Positions 7,654 through 16,224 of a stretch of 64,000 nucleotides of DNA are shown piece by piece; within the stretch, counting starts at the first letter, position 1, and every line of letters begins with the position of its first letter. The translations under genes and the position numbers were made by a program. The stretch comes from an uncultured Eubacteriales bacterium (GTDB lineage Bacteria > Bacillota > Clostridia > Oscillospirales > Oscillospiraceae). The DNA lies in the NCBI GenBank assembly GCA_900544765.1, contig UQWI01000002.1:1-64000 (forward strand), read 5' to 3'. The notes under the pieces were generated by a model that saw nothing but the letters and a program-made list of their open reading frames with translations, did no database searches and was not told the origin of the DNA.

Positions 7654-8526
7654 TCAAACTTTCTCCGGCACATACTTGCCGAGCAGGCCCGCCGGGCGCA
7701 CCAACAGCATGATTATCAGCACGGCGAACACGATGGAGTTGGCCAGCTGCGTCGAGATATACGCCTTGGCCAGGGCTTCGATGACGCCCAGCAGGATGCC
7801 GCCCAAAAACGCGCCGGGTATGGAACCGATGCCGCCGAACACCGCAGCAGTGAAGGCCTTAATACCGGGCATGGAGCCGGTCGTGGGCATCAGCGAGGTG
7901 TTGAAGGAGCAGAGCAGCACTCCGGCAATGGCCGCGAGCGCACTGCCGATGGCAAAGGTCAGCGATATGGTCCTGTTGACGTTTATGCCCATGAGCTGGG
8001 CCGCGCCCTTGTCCTCGGAGCAGGCCCTCATGGCCTTGCCCATCTTGCTCTTGCTGGTGAAGGCCGTGAGGCCCGCCATGATGATTATGCACATCGCTAT
8101 GGTCAGCAGGGACACATAGGAGATGCTGAGTGAGCCCAAGCTCAGTGAGCCGGAGATTATCGGCGTGTACGAGCGGGGACTGGCTCCCCAGAGCAGCTGC
8201 GCCGCATTCTGCAGGAAATAGCTCACGCCGATGGCTGTGATGAGCACGGCGAGGCTGGGCGCGCTGCGCAGAGGCCGGTAGGCCAGACCCTCGATTACCA
8301 CGCCGAGCACGGTGCAGACGAGCATCGCCAGCAGCACGGCTATAGGCCAGGGCAGACCCAGGTTAGTCATGGCGAGCAGGGATATGTAGCCGCCGACCAT
8401 GATGACGTCGCCGTGGGCGAAGTTGAGCATCTTTGCAATGCCGTAAACCATTGTATAGCCCAGGGCGATTATGGCGTAAACGCTTCCGAGGCTCACGCCG
8501 CTTATGAGATACGAAAGGAATTCCAA
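7654..8526 (-). CDS. livH: Branched-chain amino acid ABC transporter permease LivH
   Basis: A 290-residue permease. YAIIALGYTMVYGIAKMLNFAHGDVIMVGGY and RACSEDKGAAQLMGINVNRTI are LivH signatures. I place the start at the TTG at 8526, preceded by GGGGTGG. The frame runs on to 8661, but that upstream part translates a hairpin-rich intergenic segment and does not resemble a permease N-terminus. It pairs with LivM. Confidence 0.88.
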   Translation of the reverse strand: MEFLSYLISGVSLGSVYAIIALGYTMVYGIAKMLNFAHGDVIMVGGYISLLAMTNLGLPWPIAVLLAMLVCTVLGVVIEGLAYRPLRSAPSLAVLITAIGVSYFLQNAAQLLWGASPRSYTPIISGSLSLGSLSISYVSLLTIAMCIIIMAGLTAFTSKSKMGKAMRACSEDKGAAQLMGINVNRTISLTFAIGSALAAIAGVLLCSFNTSLMPTTGSMPGIKAFTAAVFGGIGSIPGAFLGGILLGVIEALAKAYISTQLANSIVFAVLIIMLLVRPAGLLGKYVPEKV

Positions 8527-8583
8527 ACTTCCCACCCCGTTGAAAGTATAGTCTGTAGGACACACCGACCACGGCGCGCTTTT

Positions 8584-8650
8584 GGCGCACCGGGATTGGT
8601 GCGCCCTACATGGTATCGATTTGCGCACCGGGGAGGGAAGAACCCTCCCC
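8584..8650 (-). terminator. Two perfect hairpins between livJ and livH
   Basis: GGCGCACC/GGTGCGCC (8584-8605) and GGGGAGGG/CCCTCCCC (8630-8650) lie in the 142-base gap between the binding-protein gene and livH. Neither has a strong U tract. They are better read as attenuators or 3'-end stabilisers that let the binding protein be made in excess over the permease. Confidence 0.5.
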
Positions 8651-8668
8651 AATGCCTTCATGTGTTTC

Positions 8669-9895
8669 TTACTCGGCGGCGTTCTCGGCGGAGACGTACA
8701 CGCCGTCCTGGATGACGACCGCCAGAGGCAGCTTGCTGACTTCGCCGGAGGTGGACCAGGTCATGCCGGAGCCGGTCAGGCCGTCGAAGGTCATGGTTGT
8801 GAACTGCTCAATCATGGCGCTGCAGATGTCCTCGGTGCTCATGTCGGGAGTGCACCCGGCGGCCTCGAGAGCCTGCTTGAGGGCGTAGACGCAGTCGTAG
8901 CCGTCGGCGGCGAACTGGTTCGGGGTCTCGCCGAAGCGCTCGTTGTACTCGGCGACGAAGTTGACGGTCTTTTCATCGGTCGCGTCCGCGGAGAAGGGGG
9001 TCAGGACCATGACGCCCTCGGCGAGGCTGAGGTCGAAGTTGGGCATGGTCAGGATGCCGTCCATGCCGTCCACGCCGAAGAAGGTCGGCTCATAGCCCAT
9101 GGCGTTGGCCTGGGAGAGAATGACGGAGGCGGGCTGATAGTAGATGGGCAGGAACACGACGTCTGCGCCGGCGGCCTGGGCGGCGGTGAGCTGGACGGAG
9201 AAATCGGCCTGGGTGTCGCCGGTGAAGGTGCCCTCGTAAACTATCTCAATGCTCTGGTTTTCGGCCTCGGCGACGAAGGTGTCGCGGATGCCCTGGGAGT
9301 ACGCGTCGTCGTTGCGGTAGATGACGGCGACCTTGGCGTCAGGCATATTGGCGCCCATGTAGGTGGCCGCGCCGGAGCCCTGGTTGGGGTCGGAGAAGCA
9401 CATCTGGAACATGTTGTCCTTGCCCGCGACGACGTCGGGGGAGGAGGCGCTAGGGGTCAGGGCGAAGACGCGGTCGTTGTAGACCTCGGCGGATACGCTG
9501 ATGGCGGGGCCGGTGGTGACGGGGCCGACCAGTATCTGCATACCGTCGTCCATGAGCTTGTTGTAGGCGTTGACGGAGGTCTCGCCGTCGGACACGTCGT
9601 CCTCGAAGCTGAACTCAACCTGATATCCGTTGATGCCGCCTGCGGCGTTAATCTCGTCGACGGCAATCTGGATGCCGTTCATAACTGCGGTGCCGTAGAT
9701 GGCGTTTTCGCCGGTCAGCGGGCCTACGCCGCCGAACTTGAAGGCGGCGCCGTCGGCGGCGGGTTCGCCGCTCTCGGCCGGAGCGCCGCTCTCCGCGGGC
9801 GCGGCGGATTCGGTGGAGCCGTTCTCCTGGCCGCAGCCGGAGAAGAGGGCAAGGCACATTACGAGCGCCATTGCAAGTGCGAGATACTTTTTCAT
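8669..9895 (-). CDS. livJ: Branched-chain amino acid ABC transporter substrate-binding lipoprotein
   Basis: A 408-residue lipoprotein: leader MKKYLALAMALVMCLALFSGC with a lipobox cysteine, a Ser/Ala/Glu-rich linker, then the type I periplasmic-binding fold (FKFGGVGPLTGENAIYGTAVMNGIQIAVDEINAAGG is the LivJ/K signature). ATG at 9895 follows AGGAGG; the upstream 28 in-frame residues are non-coding leader. It is the first gene of the liv operon, and a hairpin with a U tract stands between it and the preceding small gene. Confidence 0.94.
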   Translation of the reverse strand: MKKYLALAMALVMCLALFSGCGQENGSTESAAPAESGAPAESGEPAADGAAFKFGGVGPLTGENAIYGTAVMNGIQIAVDEINAAGGINGYQVEFSFEDDVSDGETSVNAYNKLMDDGMQILVGPVTTGPAISVSAEVYNDRVFALTPSASSPDVVAGKDNMFQMCFSDPNQGSGAATYMGANMPDAKVAVIYRNDDAYSQGIRDTFVAEAENQSIEIVYEGTFTGDTQADFSVQLTAAQAAGADVVFLPIYYQPASVILSQANAMGYEPTFFGVDGMDGILTMPNFDLSLAEGVMVLTPFSADATDEKTVNFVAEYNERFGETPNQFAADGYDCVYALKQALEAAGCTPDMSTEDICSAMIEQFTTMTFDGLTGSGMTWSTSGEVSKLPLAVVIQDGVYVSAENAAE

Positions 9896-9925
9896 GTTGT
9901 CCTCCTGTGAATATCCGTTTTTATA

Positions 9926-9963
9926 CAAAAAACCGGTCCCGACCTGCTGGTCGGGACCGGTTT
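9926..9963 (-). terminator. Strong terminator or attenuator in front of livJ
   Basis: Perfect 15-base arms AAACCGGTCCCGACC and GGTCGGGACCGGTTT with a four-base loop are followed on the minus strand by a run of T. It ends the small upstream gene (stop at 9981). If that gene and livJ share a transcript, it would act as an attenuator. Confidence 0.75.
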
Positions 9964-9980
9964 GAAGTATACACATCAAA

Positions 9981-10283
9981 TCAGCTTGCCGATACCAAAC
10001 GAGGCCGTTGTGGTGTCCTGACGAGAATAATTACTACGGAAAGTACGGCTATTATGCATACCAGTACGCATATAAGTACCAGCACGCTAATGAGGCGTAT
10101 AATTATCAGGGCCAGGCTCAGGGCAACGAAAATGGACACTGCAAGGGCAGTGTCCAGGCTAAGCAGGCTGTTCATATTTTCGCTCTGGGCGGCGCAGCAG
10201 GCGCAGACGCGCTGAGTGCCCTCGGCAGAGAAGCCGCGGGTGGAGTTACAGGCGTTATTGCGGTTGAAGAAACGTTCAAACAT
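9981..10283 (-). CDS. Small membrane protein of unknown function (100 aa)
   Basis: The reading frame has a good ribosome site (AAAGGAG eight bases before the ATG) and encodes a polar, cysteine-containing N-terminus (VCACCAAQ) followed by one long or two tight hydrophobic segments (about residues 46-89: LAVSIFVALSLALIII then VLVLICVLVCIIAVLSVVIILV). It is bounded by a terminator on its downstream side. I recognise no family. An overlapping plus-strand frame is tyrosine-rich and repetitive, which is the expected shadow of a hydrophobic minus-strand gene. Confidence 0.55.
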   Translation of the reverse strand: MFERFFNRNNACNSTRGFSAEGTQRVCACCAAQSENMNSLLSLDTALAVSIFVALSLALIIIRLISVLVLICVLVCIIAVLSVVIILVRTPQRPRLVSAS

Positions 10284-10462
10284 GTTCGCGGCTCCTTTCG
10301 TGAATGTGTTTGCACTTTAGCACCCTGTGGCGCGAATTGTCAAGTGGATTCTTGCCTTTTCTGCATTTCACACAGAAGGTTTTGGTGAAGGGAGAGCAAA
10401 TTTCTCTGTTACACACAGAAATTATGCCAATATTTTACCTGCGCAGGTTAGGAAACCGGCTT

Positions 10463-11488
10463 TCAGATACGTTGGGCCAGCTCGGGAAAAGAGTCCCGAA
10501 AAGTAACTTCCGGCTGTATAACCATGTGCGTTTTTGGGTCTGCGCGGCGTGAAATCAGGTTGAAGCAGAGCTTGAGCGTCTCTGCGGCGACGGCCTGCAT
10601 GCGCAAGTCTATCGTCGTCATGCTGGGGGATGTGAAGCGGCTCAGGCTGTCGGGACCTGTGTTTGTGGTCAGCAGGTAGGTGTCCGTGCCGACGGCGACG
10701 CCGAACTCGACAAGGGCGGCCAGCAGCCCGCGCGCAATCTCCTCCTGGTTGCAGAAAATGGCCCGCGGCACCTGCCGTTTTTGTATTAACTTTATGCCGA
10801 GGGAGTAGCCGGCCTCGGCGTCGGCGGCGCAGAAATACTGGTTGTTTTCAGCCCCAAGGCCCAGCTCATCCCAGCGCTTGAGGAAGGCGTCGCGCCTGGT
10901 GTTCGTTGCGACGTGGTACTGCCTTTCCCAAATTGTAGCAACGGAGCCGGGCGAGCAGCTTGCGACAATATCGCACGCGAGCCGTCCGGCGGCGGCGTGG
11001 TCTATCGTCACATATGGATATTCTTCTACACGGCGGTTGAGCAGCACCGTGGGGACGGGGCCGAGGGGCTGGGCCAAAAACTGCAGGTCGGCGTTGGATG
11101 CGCCGGCTATAATTATGCCGTTGTAGAGCTGCGAAGAGAGTATATTCTGCTTTTCGACCAGCGTGTCCGGCTCGTAGAACTGCAGGTTTATCTCAGCGGG
11201 CTCAGAAAACAGCTTAGTGACCTCGTTTACGGCGCGCAGGGCGGATATAAGCGCTTGCTCGAAGTAATAGTTTGGCCAGAAGAGCGCGATGCTGAGCTGA
11301 TGGGCGCTGTCGCTGCTCAGGCGCTTGGCTGAGGTGTTGGGGCGATAATTGAGGCTCTCTGCCACTGAGAGCACTTTCTCCTGCGTGGCCTTGGATATGC
11401 GGTGCTCGTCCCCGCGCCCGTTCAGGACGTAGGAGACTGTGGCAATCGAAGTGCGGCACAGGTTGGCGATATCGTAAATGGTTGCCAT
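10463..11488 (-). CDS. LacI-family transcriptional regulator (341 aa)
   Basis: The N-terminal helix-turn-helix TIYDIANLCRTSIATVSYVLNG (residues 3-24) and hinge YRPNTSAKRLSS are typical of the LacI/PurR family, followed by a periplasmic-binding-type effector domain. ATG at 11488 follows AAGGAGGG. The gene lies at the edge of the hydroxycarboxylate island and is the only specific regulator there, so it is the best candidate to control the divergent promoters at 15.9-16.1 kb. A near-palindrome with central CG (TTAAACGCTTAA) at 15926-15937 fits a LacI-type operator. The effector is unknown. Confidence 0.9.
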   Translation of the reverse strand: MATIYDIANLCRTSIATVSYVLNGRGDEHRISKATQEKVLSVAESLNYRPNTSAKRLSSDSAHQLSIALFWPNYYFEQALISALRAVNEVTKLFSEPAEINLQFYEPDTLVEKQNILSSQLYNGIIIAGASNADLQFLAQPLGPVPTVLLNRRVEEYPYVTIDHAAAGRLACDIVASCSPGSVATIWERQYHVATNTRRDAFLKRWDELGLGAENNQYFCAADAEAGYSLGIKLIQKRQVPRAIFCNQEEIARGLLAALVEFGVAVGTDTYLLTTNTGPDSLSRFTSPSMTTIDLRMQAVAAETLKLCFNLISRRADPKTHMVIQPEVTFRDSFPELAQRI

Positions 11489-11590
11489 AGGCCCTCCTTG
11501 CGAAGCAAATGACAGAACTTTCAAACTCTACCTGCAATGATACACCGCCCGGCCCGCAGAGTCAACCAAAGCTTTGAGGCGCATATACCA

Positions 11591-11625
11591 GCACAGGCTG
11601 CGGATTACTCCGCAGCCCGTGCTTT
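11591..11625. repeat. Inverted repeat between the MBL-fold and LacI genes
   Basis: GCTGCGGA and TCCGCAGC arms extend outward through AGCAC/GTGCT. There is no clear U tract on either side. It may end the MBL-fold transcript or be an operator. Confidence 0.4.
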
Positions 11626-11675
11626 GCCAAACTAGGAATGAAAGAGTGTGAGTGTGTTGTATTAAGCAAAAAATG

Positions 11676-12563
11676 TCATTCCAGCGCCGTCCACGCCAGG
11701 CCGAAGTGATACCACTTGTGATGTTCAATCTGCAGCATGGCAGAGGTGGGGACGCGCTCTTTTAGAATTTTGGCGTACCGGCCCACGAAGGCCTCGGTAC
11801 TGAACTTGCCGTCTACGACGTAGGCGGCCTTGGCCTCGGGCGGGAGCATGAGGTCGAGAAGCTCGGGCTTGCTGTTGAAGAGCGGCCCGGTCATGTCGTA
11901 GTGGTGTGGTATGACCACTTTCGCGCCTATGGCCCTGACGAGCTCGGCAAAGACCTCTGGGTCCTGCTTTGGGCTCAGGTGCATGAAGGCGACGTCGGGC
12001 TTCAGCCCGGCGAAGCGGTACTTCTGGTCGGGTGTAGTCTGGCCGGCCCAGACAAGGATGCGCGTACCGTCGGCAGCGGTGATAAGGTAGTTTTGCAGCT
12101 CCAATGAGCCGTACCAGCCGGTGATGCTGTCCAGGCTGTCGACGTTTTCCGCAAACTTCTCCGGGCGGTACACGCCTTTCGCGTTTTCGGTGTGGCGTCC
12201 GGCGTAGACGTTTATTTTGACGTCGTCAAACTCGTACTCCTCGCCGGGACGGACCCGGTAGACATTGGTCAGGCTGACGTGCTGCTGAGCGCAGAGCGCG
12301 TCGACGGAGAGATCGCCCACGAAGAGGCGGGCCTTGGGGAATTTGGCGAGCAGCGCCGATATATCCTGAGAGTGGTCGAAATGTACATGAGAGAGCAGGA
12401 CATAGTCGGCGCGCTCAACCTTTTCGAGGGGGAAGGGGTAGATGTCTGAGCTGTCCAGCCAGGGGTCGACCAGGAGGTGCGCGCCGCCCGGCAGTATCAT
12501 TTCAAAGCCGGCGGTGTTAAACCAGCGGACGCTCACTCCGTTATCAAGCATAGCTGCAGGCAT
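11676..12563 (-). CDS. MBL-fold metal-dependent hydrolase, UlaG-like (295 aa)
   Basis: A metallo-beta-lactamase-fold protein with the metal motif HVHFDH (H59, H61, D63, H64), a further D33PW region, and a later histidine pair in VVIPHHYD. The length and the opening VRWFNTAGFEMILPGGAHLLVDPWL match the UlaG/YtnP-type branch, which includes sugar-acid lactonases. Given the neighbouring 2-hydroxycarboxylate transporter, hydrolysis of a lactone or ester of a hydroxy acid is a reasonable inference but not shown. The gene is on the same strand as the transporter and follows it in the direction of transcription. Confidence 0.85.
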   Translation of the reverse strand: MPAAMLDNGVSVRWFNTAGFEMILPGGAHLLVDPWLDSSDIYPFPLEKVERADYVLLSHVHFDHSQDISALLAKFPKARLFVGDLSVDALCAQQHVSLTNVYRVRPGEEYEFDDVKINVYAGRHTENAKGVYRPEKFAENVDSLDSITGWYGSLELQNYLITAADGTRILVWAGQTTPDQKYRFAGLKPDVAFMHLSPKQDPEVFAELVRAIGAKVVIPHHYDMTGPLFNSKPELLDLMLPPEAKAAYVVDGKFSTEAFVGRYAKILKERVPTSAMLQIEHHKWYHFGLAWTALE

Positions 12564-12672
12564 AATGGCAACCTTCTTTCGTCAATGAGGTCAGGCTGTC
12601 CTGCCTGCCGCGCAGGGCGGCGGACAGGACAGAAATGAAAAAGGGTGGACAATTACAGTGCTGCACCTGTTA

Positions 12673-13989
12673 TCAGGTGAGCAGCGGAAGCAGCATGCCG
12701 AGTACGAGCAGGGCGAGGGCGCCGCCGAGACGGGTGGAGATGCTGGCGAAGGGGAAGAGGTCCATGCGCTTGGAGACCTGGCAGTTGACAAGGTCGCCGG
12801 TGCCGCCGATGTCGCAGGAGCAGCAGCCGACGGAGATGGCGCTCTCGATGGGGTACAGGCCGAAGAGGCGGCCGAAGATACCGGCGGCGATGACGAAGGT
12901 CAGGATGGTGCAGGTGACCATCAGTACAAACTGGAAGCTCATGGCTCCGGCCAGCTCTGTGAGGTCTATGGCGGTGATGCCGACGTTGACCATCATTGCG
13001 GGCAGGAACACGCCGGTTACGAGGTCGGAAGCCCAGGCCAGACGGTCAATCAAGTACTGCGGAATGATGTTGACAGCCTTGAGAATGATGCAGAGCAGAA
13101 TCAGCCAGACGATGTAGTTGAGGTTGATGAAGGGGCTGGTCAGGTAGGCGATGATGTTGGCGAAGGCGAACAGCACGGCGCCGAACAGTATGCCGCAGAG
13201 CAGAGAGCTTATCTTGCCGTCGAACTTGGCGTGTTCGGTGTTTACCTCAATCTGGGAGCCGGTGCGGACGAGGTTGCCGTTGCCGGTCCAGCTCGGCTTG
13301 ATGCGTCCGAGAGTGTCCAGCAGTCCGGAGAGGACTATGGCCTCGATGTTGGCGAGGGACATGGCAGCGACCATGACGCCGATAAGCGCGTCGCCGTCAA
13401 TACCGGCCTCGTTGAGCATGGCGGGGATGCTGACCAGCGGGCCGCTGGAGCCGCCGGAGAATATCGGGAAGGCGTATACGACAAGAGAGTTGAACAGGTC
13501 ATAGCCAAGCAGCGGGCCGATGAGAAAGGCGACGCCGATGGTGGTGCCAAGGGAGAGAAGCAGCACGGGGATGTAACGGAATATGGCCTTCAGGAGCAGC
13601 TTGCGGTCAAGCCTGCCGAGGACGGAGCCGCACATGAGCATGGCTATATTGGTCGGGTTCAGGACGTTGTCGCGCAGCTCGGTGAAGCTCTGCTGCATCT
13701 CCGGGGTGATGTAACCGATAAGCACAAGCACAGACGGCGCGAAGATGGTGAGCAGGGGACCGAAGCCGACGTACTTGCCGAGGAAGGGAGTGTGGTCGCC
13801 TATCCAGCGCAGGGGCAGGGCGACGGAGAGCAGGAAGGCAAAAAGAGAGAAGTAGTTGGGCTCAAGCCAGCCGAAGCCCATGCTTATCCACAGTATCGCA
13901 CATATTATGGCGAACATGCCTATGGGTATACCCATAAACTCCAGGCTCTTAAAGGAGTCGAGGCGCGATTTGGTAGTATCAGAACTCAT
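12673..13989 (-). CDS. 2-hydroxycarboxylate transporter family (CitS/MaeP-type) symporter (438 aa)
   Basis: A polytopic membrane protein with both hallmark GGxG re-entrant loops of the 2HCT family: FSGGSSGPLVSIPAML in the first half and SCDIGGTGDLVNC in the second, in an inverted two-domain layout. The length fits CitS, CimH and MleP. Family members import citrate, malate, citramalate or lactate with Na+ or H+. It lies directly downstream of the CMD-like and OadA genes, so its substrate most likely feeds the decarboxylase pathway encoded around it. The exact hydroxy acid cannot be read off. The start is preceded by GAGGAG. Confidence 0.9.
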   Translation of the reverse strand: MSSDTTKSRLDSFKSLEFMGIPIGMFAIICAILWISMGFGWLEPNYFSLFAFLLSVALPLRWIGDHTPFLGKYVGFGPLLTIFAPSVLVLIGYITPEMQQSFTELRDNVLNPTNIAMLMCGSVLGRLDRKLLLKAIFRYIPVLLLSLGTTIGVAFLIGPLLGYDLFNSLVVYAFPIFSGGSSGPLVSIPAMLNEAGIDGDALIGVMVAAMSLANIEAIVLSGLLDTLGRIKPSWTGNGNLVRTGSQIEVNTEHAKFDGKISSLLCGILFGAVLFAFANIIAYLTSPFINLNYIVWLILLCIILKAVNIIPQYLIDRLAWASDLVTGVFLPAMMVNVGITAIDLTELAGAMSFQFVLMVTCTILTFVIAAGIFGRLFGLYPIESAISVGCCSCDIGGTGDLVNCQVSKRMDLFPFASISTRLGGALALLVLGMLLPLLT

Positions 13990-14033
13990 TTTCTTTTCTC
14001 CTCTACTTTTACTTTTATTTTTCTCAGAGAGGC

Positions 14034-14420
14034 TTACTCAGCCTTCTCTTCGAGTTCCTCAAACAGACCGGCGGCGGGGATGACGGCCGACACACCGCAG
14101 ATCATCATGCAAAGACGCAGGGCTTCGCCGACCTCCTGAATCGAGGCGCCCTCCTCTACGGCCTTCTTGCCATGGACGATAATAGTGGTCTCAACGCCGC
14201 GGGTGCAGCCGAGCATCATTATCATGAGCTCGCGGTACTTCTTGGGGATGAGGTTATCGCCGCGGTTGCAGGACACAAAAAGGTTCTTGAAGGCGCTGAG
14301 CAGCTGCGGGTCGTTGGCCAGCTTGCGGTGGAACGGGAGCAGCCCGCCTCCGCGTATTTCGCTCAGCTCCGCCATGATTTCCTGAGATTTTTCAATCTGT
14401 ACAGGGTCTGTCTGTTTCAT
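14034..14420 (-). CDS. Carboxymuconolactone decarboxylase-family protein (128 aa)
   Basis: A small all-helical protein of the CMD/AhpD fold: PKKYRELMIMMLGCTRG and HGKKAVEEGASIQEVGEALRLC. Only one cysteine sits at the usual CxxC position (GCTRG, with the histidine 11 residues on), so a thiol-peroxidase role like AhpD is unlikely. It is co-directional with oadA and the hydroxycarboxylate transporter, with a four-base spacing to oadA. Its role is probably a lyase, decarboxylase or isomerase step on the imported acid, but this is inferred only from context. Confidence 0.85.
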   Translation of the reverse strand: MKQTDPVQIEKSQEIMAELSEIRGGGLLPFHRKLANDPQLLSAFKNLFVSCNRGDNLIPKKYRELMIMMLGCTRGVETTIIVHGKKAVEEGASIQEVGEALRLCMMICGVSAVIPAAGLFEELEEKAE

Positions 14421-14423
14421 GTT

Positions 14424-15863
14424 TTATTCCTTCCTTTCGATTGTGTATTTCACGCGCGTCGGGTTTCCGGCGTGCCTTTTTTCAAGATAGGGCTTGGCCA
14501 CGGCGGGGAACATGGCGTACATCAGCACTTCCTCGTCCGTTTCGGCCAGCTCGCCGATTTCGGCCTTCATCTTGTCCCACTCGGGCTCGATGAGGTCGGC
14601 GGGGCGGCAGGTTATGGGCTCGCCGTCGCCTATTATCTTGCGCTGGATATCGGCGTCTACCGGGGCTGGGAACTGGCCGTATTCGCCGCGCATGTAGGCT
14701 CTGCTCTCTTTCGGGACTATTTTGTATCTTTCCCCCTGGATGACGTTCATGGTAGCCTGGGTGCCTACTATCTGGCTGAACGGGGTGCCGAGCGGGGGAT
14801 AACCGAACTCCTCGTGCACCTTGGAGACCTCGTTCAGCACATCCTGCAGGCGGTCGTAGGCGTGCATTTCCTTGAGCTGGTTCTCCATGTTGGAGAGCAT
14901 GCCGCCGGGTATCTGGTGCTGCAAAACGGAGGTGTCGACACCGGTGAACTTGCTCTGGTACTGCTTATACTTTTCCTTGATGGCCAAAAGGTCGTTGTTT
15001 ATGTCGGCAATCAAGCCCATGTCCATTTCTGCGGCGTAAGGCGTTGACGAGAGAGCTATCAGCATGCTCTCGAGCGGCGGATGGGCGGTGCCCAGGCAGA
15101 AGGCGGAGAAGTCCGTGTCTATTACGTCAGCTCCGGCGCGGACCGCCTCCCAATAGCACAGATCGGCCATGCCGCCGGTGCTGTGGGCGTGGAAGTGTAT
15201 GGGGACGTCTACGGCCTTCTTGAGCGCGCGGATGGTCATGAAGGTCTCGACGGGGTTCTTCATGCCCGCCATATCCTCAAGGTGGATGGCGCTGGCGCCC
15301 ATGTCGACGAAGCGCTTGGCCACGTCGCAGTATAGCCCGTCATTGTGCGCCGGGCTGGTGGTGTACAGCAGATTGCATTCGACCGTTTTGCCCGCCTTAA
15401 GCGCGGCGTCCATGGCGGTGGCGCAGTTGCGCGTGTCCATAAGGCCGTCGAATATAAGGAAAATGTCGAGGCCCGCGCCGGCGGCCGCGTCCACAAAGCG
15501 GCGCACGATGTCGTCCGCGTACTGGCGGTATCCTACTATGTTCTGCCCGCGCAGCAGCATGCGCAGAGGTGTGTTGGGCGCGGCCTTCTTGGCCAGGCGC
15601 AGGCGGTCGAAGGGGTTCTCGCCCAAAAAGCGCAGCGCCGAGTCAAAGGTGGCGCCGCCCCACATCTCAATGCTGTCGAAGCCGACCTTGTCCATCTTGC
15701 CTATCACGCTTACAACGTCCTGAGTGCTCATGCGCGTGGCGATCAGGGACTGCTGCCCGTCCCGAAGGTCGACGCTGCAAAAGCGCACGGGCCTGGCCGG
15801 AGCGCGGTAGTTGAGATACTCGTCCATCTGCTCGGCTGTGTATTTGCTGTCAAGCTTCTGCAT
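14424..15863 (-). CDS. oadA: Oxaloacetate decarboxylase-type biotin carboxyltransferase subunit (OadA-like, 479 aa)
   Basis: A pyruvate carboxylase/OadA carboxyltransferase domain without an attached biotin domain: DLRDGQQSLIATRM (metal and active site), LLRGQNIVGYRQYADDIV, the metal-binding HFHAHS, and QIPGGMLSNMENQL. It transfers a carboxyl group from a 2-oxo acid to biotin on a separate carrier, encoded at 23135. The segment after the metal histidines (STGGMADLCYWEAVRAGADVIDTDFSAFCLGTAHPP) departs from the canonical OadA sequence, so the substrate may be a variant of oxaloacetate. It heads a minus-strand operon with CMD, the transporter and perhaps the MBL-fold gene. GGGAGGAG precedes the start. 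Confidence 0.9.
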   Translation of the reverse strand: MQKLDSKYTAEQMDEYLNYRAPARPVRFCSVDLRDGQQSLIATRMSTQDVVSVIGKMDKVGFDSIEMWGGATFDSALRFLGENPFDRLRLAKKAAPNTPLRMLLRGQNIVGYRQYADDIVRRFVDAAAGAGLDIFLIFDGLMDTRNCATAMDAALKAGKTVECNLLYTTSPAHNDGLYCDVAKRFVDMGASAIHLEDMAGMKNPVETFMTIRALKKAVDVPIHFHAHSTGGMADLCYWEAVRAGADVIDTDFSAFCLGTAHPPLESMLIALSSTPYAAEMDMGLIADINNDLLAIKEKYKQYQSKFTGVDTSVLQHQIPGGMLSNMENQLKEMHAYDRLQDVLNEVSKVHEEFGYPPLGTPFSQIVGTQATMNVIQGERYKIVPKESRAYMRGEYGQFPAPVDADIQRKIIGDGEPITCRPADLIEPEWDKMKAEIGELAETDEEVLMYAMFPAVAKPYLEKRHAGNPTRVKYTIERKE

Positions 15864-15925
15864 ATCAGCTCTCCTCCCGTTGAAGTCTTAGCGCGTACGG
15901 CGGCCGTTCTGAGGCCGCTCTGTAC

Positions 15926-15937
15926 TTAAACGCTTAA
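15926..15937. promoter_or_regulatory. Candidate LacI-type operator
   Basis: TTAAACGCTTAA is a near-perfect palindrome around a central CG, placed just downstream of the predicted oadA transcription start. An adjoining CTTAGTTGATTAAG and a second TTAGTTGA copy overlapping the -35 box form a direct repeat. Confidence 0.4.
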
Positions 15938-15949
15938 TCAACTAAGGCG

Positions 15950-15978
15950 ATTGTAGCAGTGCTGAACACGATTGTCAA
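15950..15978 (-). promoter_or_regulatory. Sigma-A promoter for the oadA operon
   Basis: On the minus strand TTGACA (15978-15973) and TACAAT (15955-15950) with a 17-base spacer. Confidence 0.8.
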
Positions 15979-16112
15979 CTAAATTGTGAATAATTTATTA
16001 TGACGAAACTCACAAAAACACACGTCGGATTTTGTAGATGCTGTGATATTAGACAAATATAAGCCTTATTTTTGAGCAATATTGCTGAAACTAAGAATTG
16101 CGCAGAAAAAGA

Positions 16113-16141
16113 TTGACATTGACGAGAATTGAAATTAATAT
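16113..16141 (+). promoter_or_regulatory. Sigma-A promoter for the PFOR operon
   Basis: TTGACA at 16113-16118 and TAATAT at 16136-16141 with a 17-base spacer, in the 361-base divergent region. The AT-rich remainder of that region (15980-16110) holds nothing else I can name. The leader before the start carries a stem CTTCTTAGAG...GAGAAG. Confidence 0.75.
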
Positions 16142-16224
16142 AATGACATGTAGGATTAAGGGATTAAGCATCCGCTTCTTAGAGAGATGAGAAGATATGA
16201 TGTCATTTTAGGAGGTATACTATC

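Noticed and set aside
8582..9910. Plus-strand open frame of 442 codons
   Set aside because: Gly/Val-rich shadow of the LivJ-type binding protein on the minus strand.
10008..10388. Tyrosine-rich plus-strand frame (YYGKYGYYAYQYAYKYQ)
   Set aside because: Looks like a coat-type repeat protein at first sight, but it is opposite a hydrophobic minus-strand gene with a better ribosome site, and this composition is what a shadow of such a gene looks like.
12658..14139. Plus-strand open frame of 493 codons
   Set aside because: Shadow of the 2HCT transporter, which has both GGxG motifs, membrane spans and a ribosome site on the minus strand.
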